From NCBI GenBank assembly GCA_025175895.1, contig CM045987.1:107559040-107623039 (forward strand): a stretch of 64,000 nt of DNA. Reading direction: 5' to 3'. Shown piece by piece: positions 10,936-21,627 of the stretch (the stretch's first letter is position 1; each line of letters begins with the position of its first letter). The translations under genes were made by a program, and so were the position numbers. Under the pieces are notes generated by a model. That model had not been told where the DNA came from, searched no databases, and saw only the letters and a program-made list of their open reading frames with translations. Origin of the DNA: Wurfbainia villosa (Eukaryota; Streptophyta; Magnoliopsida; Zingiberales; Zingiberaceae).

Positions 10936-12684
10936 CTAGCGTGAATCAATCACGCTCTTAGGAACCCAAAACCGATTTGAGCTCCTAGGGTTAATTAGGT
11001 ATTCCTTAGGGATAACCTCCCTAGATACCTTCCTAATGACCCTCCTAGGCTTGTTAGCCTTGGTCATTTGGGTCTTACCTAGGTTGACTCTAGGGGTAAC
11101 TCCCCTTGCAACCTTCTTAGTGGCCACCCTAGGTTTCCTTGAAACCCTAGCCACTAGGCACACCCTTTGGTCAATTCTAGGGATGACTTCCCTATTGACC
11201 TTAGTCTTCCTAGACCTAGTTTGTGTTCCATAGTCAAATGGAACACTATGGTAAGCCACCTTAGACTTAGGTTTGTGACCCAAACCTTACTTGCCCTTGG
11301 TTGACTTTTGACTCTTAGGTCCTAGGTGTTGACTTTGACTTTTGGACCTAGAAGTTTGACTAATTGACCCTTGGATTTGATTTTGCATAACCTTAAGGGT
11401 CTTTTCAAGTTTTTCAAGCCTTGACCTCAAGGCTTGGTTCTCTAATTATAATTGCCCAATTTTAGAATTTTGATTTAAATCTTGGGCATTGGACTTCCTA
11501 GGCATATGCCTAGTCCATTTAGGGTTTAGACCTAGGTGCTCTTGCACCTTTCTAATTGTCTCCCTAGGTAAAAATTTTCTAGAGTTATTTGACCTAGATT
11601 TGTCCTTAGATAAATTGTTTTTAGGGACATTAGTCCCAAATTTCTCCCTATTATCTAAGTAAATATTTTTAGCTCCTAAACAAAAGTATTTATTTCTATT
11701 AGCATGCTTTTCATGGCAAATTGCTAGGGAATTGAAATTTCTAGCATGCTTTTGTCTATTAACTAAAGAAAGAGCATTATTAACTTGATATATCTTAGGG
11801 TTAGCCTTAGTAGCTCCCCCTACTTGTGATGCTCCCCTTTGCCCCTTCTTCTCCCCTTGGGCATTGACTCAATAATGACCTGGTAGTCGACATTTGAAGC
11901 AAATCACTTGCTCCTTGCTCTTTTTCATTGAGGCACCGGTCTCCTTGACTTTTGGCACGGGTGGAGTCTTCTTAACCCGTTTAGGACACTTACTCTTGTA
12001 GTGTCCTTTCTCCCTACACTCAAAGCATATAATATTCATTTTATTATTAATTGACATGCTTGAGTTACCTGGGGTGGTTGTGGTGGTCGGAGTGGATTCT
12101 TGAGCTTGCTCTTCCTCTCTATCGGATGTAGATGGTTCTTCTTGTTGCTCCGGTATCGAGGATGCCCTAATCTCCTCCCCTTCTATCCTAGAGGTGGAGG
12201 TCTCCTCTTCTTCCATCACTTCTACCTCTTCCGATCCGGATGTTGATTCCCTATCAACCTCCGAATCCTCTAGCTCTTTGGATGTTTCTTCTTGAGCTTG
12301 AGAGGGTGATGGTCCTTCTTCTTGGACGGGTGATAGACTTTCATGGAGCTTGGCCAAATCGCTCCATAGCTCCTTGGCATCCACGTAGTCACCTAGGCTA
12401 CACAAGAGATCATTAGGAATTAAATCAAAAATGAATTTGATTACCTTCTTGTTTTTATCGAATTGTTGGAGTTGCTCCTCACTCCATCTCTTCTTCTTGA
12501 GAAACCCTCCCTTTGGTCCCTTAGGATATTCAAATCCTTCCATCAACGCGGACCACTCCTCAAGGTCTCTCATCATCAAAAAATCTTCAATTCTCGCCTT
12601 CCAAGAATTGAAACCTTCTCGTCCATAGAAGGAATAGGGAATTGGGGTGTTGATGTCCCATCCCAATTGTCCTTGAACTTCCAT
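10936..12684 (-). pseudogene. gag: Gag of A2, frameshifted
   Basis: The start is the ATG at 12684, giving MEVQGQLGWDINTPIPYSFYG and aligning with A3 Gag. Domains in order: N-terminal gag fold with a W-containing SWKARIEDFLMM segment, acidic Ser/Thr/Glu linker, knuckle 1 intact (CFECREKGHYKSKC), knuckle 2 cut short (CFKCRLPGHY then TGA at about 11869) by an apparent one-base deletion where A3 reads GHYRSQC. Downstream, the coiled coil is still recognisable. A second stop (TAA at about 11284) precedes the basic tail (11283-10936), which ends in the conserved PKEYLINPRSSNRFWVPKS motif. Confidence 0.87.
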
Positions 12685-12735
12685 CTTTTCCTCTAGCGTC
12701 TTGCTCCCGGTTGTTAATCCGTTGAAGAGCCACCA

Positions 12736-12748
12736 AGCTCTGATACCA
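12736..12748 (-). other. Primer-binding site of A2 (initiator tRNA-Met)
   Basis: The minus strand reads TGGTATCAGAGCT, two bases from the LTR edge at 12751. It matches the initiator tRNA-Met 3' end over 12 bases. Confidence 0.88.
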
Positions 12749-12750
12749 CT

Positions 12751-14398
12751 TGTTGGGGATTTGATGCCGCTAGAGGGGGGGGGGTGAATAGCGATGTGCC
12801 CGTACGTAGATGGAATTCGTTCGCGATCGTCTCTACAAAACTCGTTATGCGCAGCGGAATAAAAATAATAAAAGCAATAACAAAAAGATAAACAATCACG
12901 AACACAAACACAACACAAGATATAACGTGGTTCGGAACCGAAACGGTTCATACTCCACGGATTGAGCTCTAACGAGCTCTAGCGATGCCAATGCAATCAC
13001 TAGTCACAAATATTCCTTCTCGACACAAGTCGGAGGTGGAGAAACCTCTTACAATAAGATTACAACAATAATCTAAATATAACAAGCAAATATAAGAAGA
13101 AATACAACAAGAGAAGTAAAGAACACTTTACAAAAACTCTTTAGAAGCTTGCTTGTTGATTGCCTTGGACTAGCACTTGAAGGCCCTGATTTGCAGTAGC
13201 AAATCGCTTCAAAACGTCCAAGAAAATCGGTTGCAAAAACCCTCCTTTCGAGCTGCCTTTATAACCTGCGTCGGGCTGGATTTCCGCCTATCAGTCGACT
13301 GCCATAAGTCACCAGTCGACTGATGCCACTATTGTCGTGAGACAACGGATCGATCCACGCTGGAAAAATTCCAACGGATCTCTTGGCGATCGCGCCAACA
13401 TTGGCGATCGGCTTAACGCTCAGTCGATCGCCCGATCGGCCACGGAGCGTTCTATGCTCGACACTCATTGGCGATCATTGCCATCCCTCGGCCCGATGCC
13501 ATCCTCAGCTCATTGCGAGCATTTTCACCTGGTGGCGGTCGAACTCAAGTCGACTCACGGCAGTCGAACCGGCCATAATGCCAGTCGACTGCCAACCTCA
13601 AGAATGAGGTTTTAACTCAAGTATGGTGCCCCCATACTTGCTAGACCACCCTTAGCCTAGACCTAAGCCTTCTAGCCACCTCCATCAGCCTCACGCCTCT
13701 CGGATCCCTCCAAGTCATCCATGACTTGTTCATCCATCGCGCTAGCCTCCAGGTGCTTCCCTCAGCTATGTCATGCTAACGGTGTCTACACCGCCAAGAC
13801 ACATTGGACTTACGCCGCCAAGACTCCGCTTGGACTTTACGCTGCCAACCATTGGTCTTATGCTGCCAAGACTCCTGCTTGGACTTTACGCTACCAATAT
13901 CAACCCCTTGGACTTCTCAAATGCCAAGACTCAAGCTTGGACTTTCCCTTGCCAACCCATGTTGGACTTTCCATGCCAAGACCATGCTTGGACTTTCCTT
14001 GCCAACCCATGTTGGACTTTTCATGCCAAGACCCATGCTTGGACTTTCCATTTGCCAAGACCCATGCTTGGACTTCTCATTTGCCAAGACCTATTCTTGG
14101 ACTTCTCATGCCAAGTACTCAAGACTTGGACTTTCCCAAATGCCAAGTGTTCCACTTGGACTTTCCTTGCCAACCCATGTTGGACTTTTACATTGCCAAG
14201 ACCCATGCTTGGACTTTTCATGTGCCAAGTGTCCCACTTGGACTTTTCATGCCAAGTACTCAAGACTTGGACTTTACCAAATGCCAAGTGTTCCACTTGG
14301 ACTTTCACATGACAATTACATTGTCATGTATTTTTGTCGAAACATCAAAACATCACTCGAGTCCTGGTCAATCGTGACCTGGGCCGATTGCACCAACA
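12751..14398 (-). repeat. 5' LTR of A2
   Basis: TGTTGGGG to CACCAACA, with the target duplicate GTTCA immediately after. TATA box at 13256-13263; hairpin array about 13794-14325, nearly identical to 8389-8925. The palindrome cluster (13383-13560) differs strongly from the sister LTR: GCGATCGC-like sites replace CAGTCGACTG sites. Confidence 0.93.
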
Positions 14399-14448
14399 GT
14401 TCAAACATAAGGCGATTGCCTTAGGACATCTCTCATATATTACTAACA
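14399..14448 (-). repeat. 3' LTR of copia C, end segment
   Basis: It continues C's 3' LTR after the A2 insertion (GTTCAAACATAAGGCG...ACTAACA) and matches 21578-21627. The terminal ACTAACA marks the LTR edge. Confidence 0.9.
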
Positions 14449-14462
14449 AACTCCCACTTGGC
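14449..14462 (-). other. Polypurine tract of copia C
   Basis: The minus strand reads GGCCAAGTGGGAGTT immediately before the 3' LTR, a common copia arrangement. The pol stop codon (TAG, 14463-14465) is directly upstream of it. Confidence 0.75.
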
Positions 14463-15293
14463 CTAATGCCAATTGCTACGGTATCCAATACCATAAGCTC
14501 TAACTTGACCCTCAAACTTACTTTGAGGTAATGCCTTAGTCAAAGGATCCGCTAAGTTTCTTTCAGTGGGGATTTCCTCGATTTATATTTTTTTCCTACT
14601 AATTATCTCTCTGATCAAATGATAGCGCCGAAGCACATGTTTGGATCATTGATGAGACCACATCAAGTTCAGAGATGAACTTCTTGATCCTTCCAAAGCT
14701 GCAATGTATTCTGCCTTAGTGGCAGAATCCGCTATAGTGTCAAGCTTGAAACCTTTCCAACTTATTGCGCCTCCATTCCAGGTGAATACATACCCAGACT
14801 GTGACATGGAATCATCCTTGTCTGTCTGGAAGCTAGCATCCGTATACCCACGTATCACCATGTACCCTTCTCCATATATTAGGAACGCATCCTTAGTTCT
14901 TCTTAAGTACTTAAGGATCGTCTTAACAGTCGCTCAATGATCCATTCCTGGATCAGACTGGTATCTGATCGTGACACTCAGAGCATACGATACATCGGGC
15001 CTCGTACATAACATAGCATACATGATAGATCCTATTGCGGATGCATAGGGAATCTTACTCATGTAAATCCTCTCGTCTTCTGTGCGCGGACACATAGACT
15101 TTGAAAGGTGTATCTCATGCCTGATGGGTAGGAAACCTTTCTTGGATTCCGACATGCTAAACCTCTTTAGCACTCAGTCTATATATATAGACTGTGAAAG
15201 ACCAAGCAACTGTTTCGATCTATCTCTATAGATCTTAATCCCGAGGATGTAGGTTGCTTCTCCTAGGTCTTTCATGGAGAACGTCTTGGACAA
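14463..15293 (-). pseudogene. pol: Copia C pol: RT C-terminal part and RNase H, broken
   Basis: Recognisable copia segments in order: RHEIHLSKSMCP and YASAIGSIMYAM...TRPDVSYAL (15173-14934), then the RNase H part GYTDASFQTD...SGYVFTWNGGAISWKG...ATKAEYIAA (14861-14646), then in another frame RRYHLIREI and IPTERNLADPLTKALP, the usual pol C-terminus. Bases encoding the end of the RNase H middle section appear deleted near 14640, where FISEL runs into the SKHVLRRYH region. Frameshifts and stops make it inactive. Confidence 0.85.
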
Positions 15294-15965
15294 TCAAATT
15301 TTAACTGACTGTAAGACAGAAACATCATTTCCTATAAGTAATATGCCATCGACATATAATACTAGGAACATGACTGCACTTCCACTAACCTTCTTGTACA
15401 CACAAGGTTCATCAGGATTTTGTGAGAAATCAAAATTTTTGATTATCTCATCAAAACGGATATTCCAGCTCCTGGATGCTTGCTTCAGTCCATATATGGA
15501 CCGTCGCAATTTGCATACCTTGGTTTTATCAACCGATGTAAAACCCTCAGGTTGTATCATATACACATCCTCGAGTAGGTTTCCATTAAGGAAAGTTGTT
15601 TTCACATCCATCTGCCATATCTCATAATCATAATGAGCCACTATGGTCAGGAGCATCTGAATGGATTTAAGCATAGCAACAGACGAATAGGTTTCATCAT
15701 AATCAACACCTTGCTTTTGACGATATCCTTTCGCCACCAATCTAGCCTTAAAGGTAATCACATTACCATCCATGTCAATTTTCTTCTTGAAAACCCACTT
15801 GTACCTTATAGGCTTTATGCCTTCAGGTGGGTCAACCAAGTTCCAAACTTGGTTTTTATACATGGAATCCATTTCCGACTTCATGGCGTCAAGGCACTTA
15901 TCCCTTTCTGAACTTTTCAGAACTTCTTCATAGCTGGTAGGCTCCTCATCATCAATGAGTAACAC
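15294..15965 (-). pseudogene. pol: Copia C reverse transcriptase with altered catalytic motif
   Basis: Motifs: YKWVFKKKIDMDG, FKARLVAKGYRQKQGVDYDET, the first catalytic Asp in WQMDVKTTFLNG, and YGLKQASRSWNIRFD. The normally invariant YVDD box reads YVDG (15345-15356 complement): the second catalytic Asp codon GAC has become GGC. Loss of this Asp is expected to abolish DNA synthesis. The frame ends soon after. The element must have been active before this change, so it is probably post-insertion decay. Confidence 0.9.
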
Positions 15966-16223
15966 GTCGTTCGATTCACTTATGAGAAATCCATATCTTT
16001 CAGGAATATTACGTGTTCTACCAGATCTACGAAGATGTGGTGTCTCAATAGGTCCAGCCGATGGCTCATCACTATGAGTTATTGACTATGGTGCTTCACC
16101 AGGTATCTCATCAATGCCTATTTGAGTCTCTCGAGCCTCCTCAAGCTCAATGACACTCCCACTATTTTCTTGCAAGAGAAACTCTTTCTCTAGAAACACA
16201 GCATGCCTTGAAACAAACACCTT
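15966..16223 (-). pseudogene. pol: Copia C pol: integrase-RT linker with two nonsense codons
   Basis: Translation across the stops gives KVFVSRHAVFLEKEF...ESGSVIELEE-like linker text and a TPHLRRSGRTRNIPERYGF segment, typical between integrase and RT in TNT1-like elements. There is a TAA directly after HPVK at 16224 and a TAG at about 16085 (probably CAG to TAG). Confidence 0.75.
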
Positions 16224-16859
16224 TTATTTCACAGGATGATAGAATTGGTAACCTCTTATTTCCTTAGGGTATCCAATAAATAGACATTTATCAGACTTAG
16301 CATCCAATTTGTCTGATACAGTCCGCTTCACATAAGAAGGACAACCCCATATCTTCAAGTAAGATACATGAGGTTTCTTACTATTCCATATCTCATATGG
16401 AGTAGTAGAGACTACCTTGGTTGGCACTCTGTTTAACAAGTAAATAGTTGTCTGAAGTGCATAGCCCCAAAAGGACTTGGGAAGATTCACATGATTCATC
16501 ATTGACCTGACCATGTCCAACAAGGTCCGGTTACATCTCTCAGATACACCATTATGCTGTGGTGTATATGGCGGAGTCCATTGAGACAATATACCATTGT
16601 CTCTTAGATAATCTAGAAACTCTTGACTTAAGTATTCACCACCTCGATCCGATCGAAGTATTTTAATACTCTTTTCATGTAGTTTCTCTACTTCATTTCT
16701 GAATTCTTTGAACATTTCAAAGGCTTCAGACTTGTGTTTCATCAAGAACACATACTCAAACCGTGAGTGATTATCGGTGAAGGTAATGAAGTAGCTATAG
16801 CCTCCTAGAGCTTGAGTTGACATAGGTCCACACACATCAGTATGTATTAGACCTAGCAA
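16224..16859 (-). pseudogene. pol: Copia C integrase core
   Basis: The DDE triad is complete: Asp in HTDVCGP, Asp in LRSDRGGEY, Glu in GVSERCNRT, with the expected spacing for an rve-type core. The following segment, YEIWNSKKPHVSYLKIWGC, is also typical. In C it is cut from the preceding zinc-binding region by a TGA (about 16866), where relatives have Arg (CGA); this fits deamination of a methylated CpG. Confidence 0.9.
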
Positions 16860-16868
16860 CTCTCCTAC

Positions 16869-17708
16869 TCATTCACCTTTTCCTGTAAAAGGTAACTTAG
16901 TCATCTTGCCTTTTAAGCATGATTCACATGTATCGTATGAATCTAATTCAAACGATTCCAGAATTCCACATCGGTGAAATTTGGACATACGTTTCTTGCT
17001 TGCATGGCCAAGATGACAATGCCACATGTAGGAGTCTAATTGATTATCCTTTCGAGCACGCTTGTTGCTCGCTTCGATATTGAAAATGTCACTGGATACG
17101 TTCAAAGTATAAATACCATTGCTCAAGGTTCCAGTCCCATAAAGTACGCCATTCAAAGTTATATAACAACAATTGTTACTAAATGTCAAATGGTAACCAT
17201 TTCTATTTAAGCAGGAAATAGAAACAATGTTCTTTATTAGAGAAGGAACACAATAGCAATTGTCCAATTCTAAGACTAGTCCACTAGGGAGCTTCAGCAA
17301 ATAAGTTTCGATGGCGACCGCAGCAACCTTTGCTCCATTTCCAACTCCCAAATTTGACTCTCCCTTGACGAGTCTTCTTCTATTCCTTAGCCCATGTATG
17401 TCATTACATATATGTGAGCCACACCCAGTATCCAATACCCAAGTGTTTAAGGAAATAGAATGACAATCAATAACGAAGATATCTGAAGAAGATGGGGCAT
17501 CCGATGCCTTATTCTTCTTTACGGACTCAAGATAAATCTTGCAGTTTCTTCGCCAATGGCCCTCCTTGCCATAATGATGGCAAGTTCCCTTTTGAGCTGG
17601 TTTTGCCTTTTTAGCCTTTTTCTTCTTCCCCTTCTGTTGTTCCTTTGACTCCCTCTTAGAATCTTTCTTCGAGGAATCAACTAACAAAGACCGCCCCCCT
17701 CTGCTCAT
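16869..17708 (-). pseudogene. gag-pol: Copia C gag C-terminus, protease and pre-integrase region
   Basis: A Lys-rich stretch leads to a knuckle reading CHHYGKEGHWRRNC (second Cys replaced by Tyr). The aspartic protease follows with WVLDTGCGSHIC (active Asp near 17430), then the GAG-pre-integrase zinc-binding segment WHCHLGHASKKRM...CESCLKGK. This 279-codon frame is open throughout and ends in the TGA noted for the integrase. Confidence 0.88.
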
Positions 17709-18133
17709 GCTTCAGAAGGCTCCATGGATCTTGACATGTTGAGCAGTACCATAGATGAACCTTCTTGCATCTCAGAGGTGAAGAGGAGCTTGGAGACTTC
17801 GAACCTTTCGAATCTCACTTGCTCATTAAACAACTCATAAAGATGAAGGACTATGGTATGAGCATCCATATGCTCATGCTGCTTCCGCAGCTCGGGTACC
17901 ATCACGGCTAGTATGATGCAACTCACTTGCTTAGAATCACTCACATGTTTTTGATGGGCCAACAAATGGTCCGGTGTTGCATCATCACTAGGATGGGTGG
18001 GAAGAGACACTTCAAGGGCATACTCAAGCTTTTTCACCTTGAGAATAATTCTCAAGTTTCAAAGCCAGTCTAAGAAGTTCGGCCCAGTCAATTTATTCGA
18101 ATTCAAAATAGAGCGCAAATTCAAAGACATCAT
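17705..18133 (-). pseudogene. gag: Copia C gag N-terminal part
   Basis: From the ATG at 18133 the translation runs MMSLNLRSILNSNKLTGPNF then LDWL, followed by an in-frame TGA and NLRIILKVKKLEYAL, as in UBN2-type copia Gags (relatives have an Arg at the stop). The middle part lacks some residues found in relatives. It ends with a TGA (17705) just before the Lys-rich stretch of the next frame. Confidence 0.8.
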
Positions 18134-19416
18134 GATCAAGCGATTAACCTAGAAATACAAAACGAGCATATATGAGAAAGATGATTTAAAATGCATCCAC
18201 ATACATTTACAAAATTCCTTTCATTTTTTGAATTCAAAAATCCTCAAAATCAATTCTGGAGATTATAGGTCAATCTCCGAATGGGCTGATATCCAATATA
18301 GATAAGAACAACCTTGGAGTGAGTCCAACAAGCCATTCTTAGCTATGATGGTGGGTATCAAGTATACCGATTACATATCATGTATATGTAACTATCACAA
18401 TATGCTATCAACTAATTGAATGTTTACACATACATTGGGTTGTTAACACATTAACAAGTATGCATCATATGCATAGCACCCAACTTCACCTCTCTTCACA
18501 TCGACCTTGGAGTGAGTCCAACAAATCGATGCTCCAAGTTAGAGTCGGCCCATTAATTGCGAAATAGTTTTAATATGGTTAGAGCGCATTCAACCAATTA
18601 GCCAGGCTTGGAGTGAGTCCAACAACCCAAACTAACGATTGACCTCTGACTCTTACCATATTAGAGTTAAACTATTCCAATGATTTGAACATGTTCAGGT
18701 TCAAGTCGGGCTTGGAGTGAGTCCAACAACCCAAACAAGAAACAGAACTCTGGTTCTAATCATATTAATGGAAGGTATAGACTTTAATATTGTATAAGGG
18801 TTTTAAAGTCTCATCCTCTTTGTATGCAAATAACTATTATCTACATGGCATGACATACATGACATACATCTACATGTCACGACACGCATGACATAATGAT
18901 ATACATCTAATGCAATTACATGACATACAATTATGGCATGTACTTAATTTCCTTATATGTCATAACTATTTATGGAAATAAAATATGTTTAATATTTGAT
19001 TCTCAAAATCAAATCATAATTAAATTAGGAAATAAATTTCCAAATCTAATCACATATTTTATTTATGGAAAGTCTCAATTAAAGAAAGTCAAATTTAATT
19101 TAGAAAATAAATTTCCTAAATTGTCAAAACTATTTATGGAAATCAAATATATTTTAGATTTAATTTCCCAAATCAAATCATAATTAAATTAGGAAACAAA
19201 TTTCTAAATCTAATCAAATATTTTATTTATGGAAAGTGTTAATTTCCATAAATACTTCTAACTTTCCAAAAGTAGAAGATTTTCATAAATACTTCTAGAC
19301 TTTCCAAAATTAGAAAATTTCCATAAATACTTCTAAACTTCTAAAAGTAGAAAATTTCCATAAATACAATTACGACTATCACAAAACAATTTTACGATTA
19401 TGTCGAAACACAACCT
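18134..19416 (-). other. Untranslated leader of copia C
   Basis: No coding signal. It contains four copies of CTTGGAGTGAGTCCAAC (about 18312, 18508, 18605 and 18712), each able to form a TTGGA/TCCAA hairpin. It also has an AT-rich imperfect duplication (about 18969-19075 and 19136-19243), followed by four copies of a TTTCCATAAATACTTCTA-like unit (about 19238-19370). Confidence 0.75.
18969..19243. repeat. AT-rich direct duplication in the copia C leader
   Basis: Two copies of about 107 bp, each running from GGAAAT(A/C)AAATAT to TATTTTATTTATGGAAAG, are separated by about 60 bp. The middle of each copy carries ATCATAATTAAATTAGGAAA. Confidence 0.75.
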
Positions 19417-19430
19417 GGGCTCTGATACCA
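19417..19430 (-). other. Primer-binding site of copia C (initiator tRNA-Met)
   Basis: The minus strand reads TGGTATCAGAGCCC, one base from the LTR edge (19432). Confidence 0.9.
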
Positions 19431-19431
19431 C

Positions 19432-21627
19432 TGTTGAGTTTCCGGCATCACGGCGAGTGTGTGTTCGAACATGTTTCGTAAACATGTGCGCATCGGAAGA
19501 AATAAAAAGTAATAAATCTAATTTATTACATCACACACACCACACACATGCATAGTACAACATGTGTAGACATAATCGTAGTTTCAAATTTTGCAATAAA
19601 AGGAAATTTATTTTACGTATACATGATGTATCACGTGTAGCGGGAAAGACATCAACCGGAGCGACCCTCGCTAGAATCGCCTCTATCCGTATCCATGCCG
19701 AGTATCGTCGGGATGACTTCACAAAGCCATGAGCCTCGTCTTCGTACGAGTCACTTGCCTCGTGTTGAAGATGATGTGATCGAGAGAAGATCACAATCCG
19801 AATCAAAATTCGGATTCAAAATCGAGTCCCCAAAAATCGCTTCTCTGGAGAGGTATTCGTCAACCGTTTGATGAATCCTTCATTTTCCACCTATGAGGAT
19901 TACCTGAGATCAAATCCCTGGCAAGGTAGCCACTCTCAGAGCTCCAAACATTGTCCAAATGACGCTCTGACAAGAAGGAAACAAGCTGTCCAGAAAACTG
20001 GACAGCTTTGGTGGAGAACTTGCGCCGACCAAATAAAGAAAGCTAGATGCTCACCTTGTCGTCGGAGCCAAGGAAGATCACCGGAGGGTCGCTGGCAGGA
20101 GCTTGGATGCTGGCAACAACTTGGACGGTGGCACAAGGGCTGGGCGGCGGCAAGAGGTTGGGCGCCGGCTAGAAGAGGAGAAGAGAGGGAGGGGCGGCAC
20201 AATTAGGGTTAGGCTTTCTCAAAACCCTTAAGCCCTATTTTATAGAGAAAAAATTCTCCTAATGGTTATTGGTTCATAACTAAAAACCTGTTAATCTGCT
20301 CCATTAATTTAAATAAACCAAACCGATTTGGTCTATTTTAAGTTAAAACGAACCGAACCAACTTTGATTCATTCGTTTAAAACAAACCAAACCCTTTTGG
20401 TTTATTCTTCACCATTGGATTAGAACCAAACCAATTTGACTCAACCATTATGTCTTCGTAAGACACGACCCATCCACACTTCCATTGCGACTGAAACGAT
20501 TTCATGCTTGCTCCATGTTTGGTCCAACCAAACCTAGTTTCTCTCGGTCTAAGAATCTCATTCTCAAGCTCGTTTTAAATCCTTTGGATTACGCTCGTTG
20601 GGCGTGTGACCAAATAGGCTCTCGGTTTATGTTGGTCGTCTATAATTAACCATTAATTATAGAACGATCATGAGTGGCACTTAGTAGTACATCATGATCT
20701 CCAATTAACCGAAAAGATCAACGGTTGATCTAGAACTATTTCTGAAACCCTTCAGTAGCTACAATGAATTGTGCCCCATTCCTTTCACTCATCTTATACC
20801 CACTTGGTTCAGGACATGGTCTATAGTGTCAGTCCCCACTAGGTTGACTATGTCACACCTAGCTCAAGTATCATTTCCTCGTCCTACGGATTCTAGTTAC
20901 TGCTCATGTATCCAAGAGTACCTTACTCTAAATATGTAATGCTTTGGCCAAAGACTTTAGTAACAATCGGACGAGAGGCCATGAGTATACATCTCCTCGC
21001 AAGGAATGGTGAATTCTTTATAGGCTATTCAAACACCTTCGATCACTTCGACTTATACCCAATCATCCCGTGTCTACATCTCCTCAGAGATGCTTGTTTA
21101 AGATGCCAAAGTATAAGTTTTCATGATCAAGATGACTTAAATACTGTAAGTCAAAGGAACATCGTACTTAAGCTGTAGTAAAAACTTCATTGACATATCT
21201 ATATTTGCAAAGAACCATATGAAGTCTTACAGTTGGTCACTCCAATGAACTAGTTACCATAACTAGCATCCACGATTAACTCCGGACATCACAATGTCTC
21301 CAGCCAGTGAGAATCAACTGTTTGGATACACCAAGGAGTATATCTCGTGCTAGTCTCGACAGAACTGATGGTGTCCAAATCTATCAATTCATCGACTAGG
21401 GATAATTCCGATACATCACAATGACACATGTAGAGATACTCACTAGTTGTGATCCAATCACAAATTCTCTCATGCTGTGAATCGTATCGTGGACATTCAG
21501 TAAATGAGTTTAAGATCTAATCAAATACATGAAAACATGTATACTCAAATAGTGAATATTCATTTATCATATAAATGGTTCAAACATAAGGCGATTGTCT
21601 TAGGACATCTCTCATATATTACTAACA
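19432..21627 (-). repeat. 5' LTR of copia C (2196 bp)
   Basis: TGTTGAGTTTCC at the left edge and ATTACTAACA at the right edge. A minus-strand TATAAAATA lies at 20236-20244. Downstream of it in sense is a perfect 11-bp hairpin AAGCTGTCCAG/CTGGACAGCTT (19983-20008). The interior (20345-21627) matches the split 3' LTR. Confidence 0.92.
20236..20244 (-). promoter_or_regulatory. Putative TATA box of copia C LTR
   Basis: TATAAAATA on the minus strand, about 800 bp from the U5 edge of the LTR. This is a plausible U3/R boundary for this 2.2-kb LTR. Confidence 0.5.

Larger units (their letters stand above)
7390..14398 (-). mobile_element. Gag-only LTR retrotransposon A2 (family A), complete
   Basis: Both LTRs (7390-9004 and 12751-14398), PBS, gag and polypurine tract are present. 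The element is flanked by a perfect 5-bp target duplication GTTCA (7385-7389 and 14399-14403), and C's LTR reads straight through when it is removed. Length is 7009 bp with a 3746-bp internal region. No pol is seen. The two LTRs look nearly identical by eye outside the palindrome cluster, implying a fairly recent insertion. Confidence 0.93.
6169..21627 (-). mobile_element. Autonomous-type Ty1/copia element C, decayed and interrupted
   Basis: On the minus strand: 5' LTR (19432-21627), initiator-Met PBS, leader of about 1.3 kb, gag, protease, integrase, reverse transcriptase and RNase H, polypurine tract, then a 3' LTR. Integrase before RT defines Ty1/copia. The 3' LTR is split by A2 at 7390-14398 and broken by A1 at 6168, so its first 913 bases or so lie left of the window. 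Several in-frame stops show it is dead. The 2.2-kb LTR and the domain sequences resemble the TNT1/Angela-Tork group, but the lineage is not certain. Confidence 0.9.

Noticed and set aside
19036..19243. AT-rich duplication considered as a MITE or matrix-attachment element
   Set aside because: No terminal inverted repeats or TSD; it fits the copia leader.
19868..20206. 112-codon plus-strand frame with Trp/Arg-rich sequence
   Set aside because: It lies in the copia C LTR, antisense to the element, with no recognised domain; the minus-strand frame over it is equally open.
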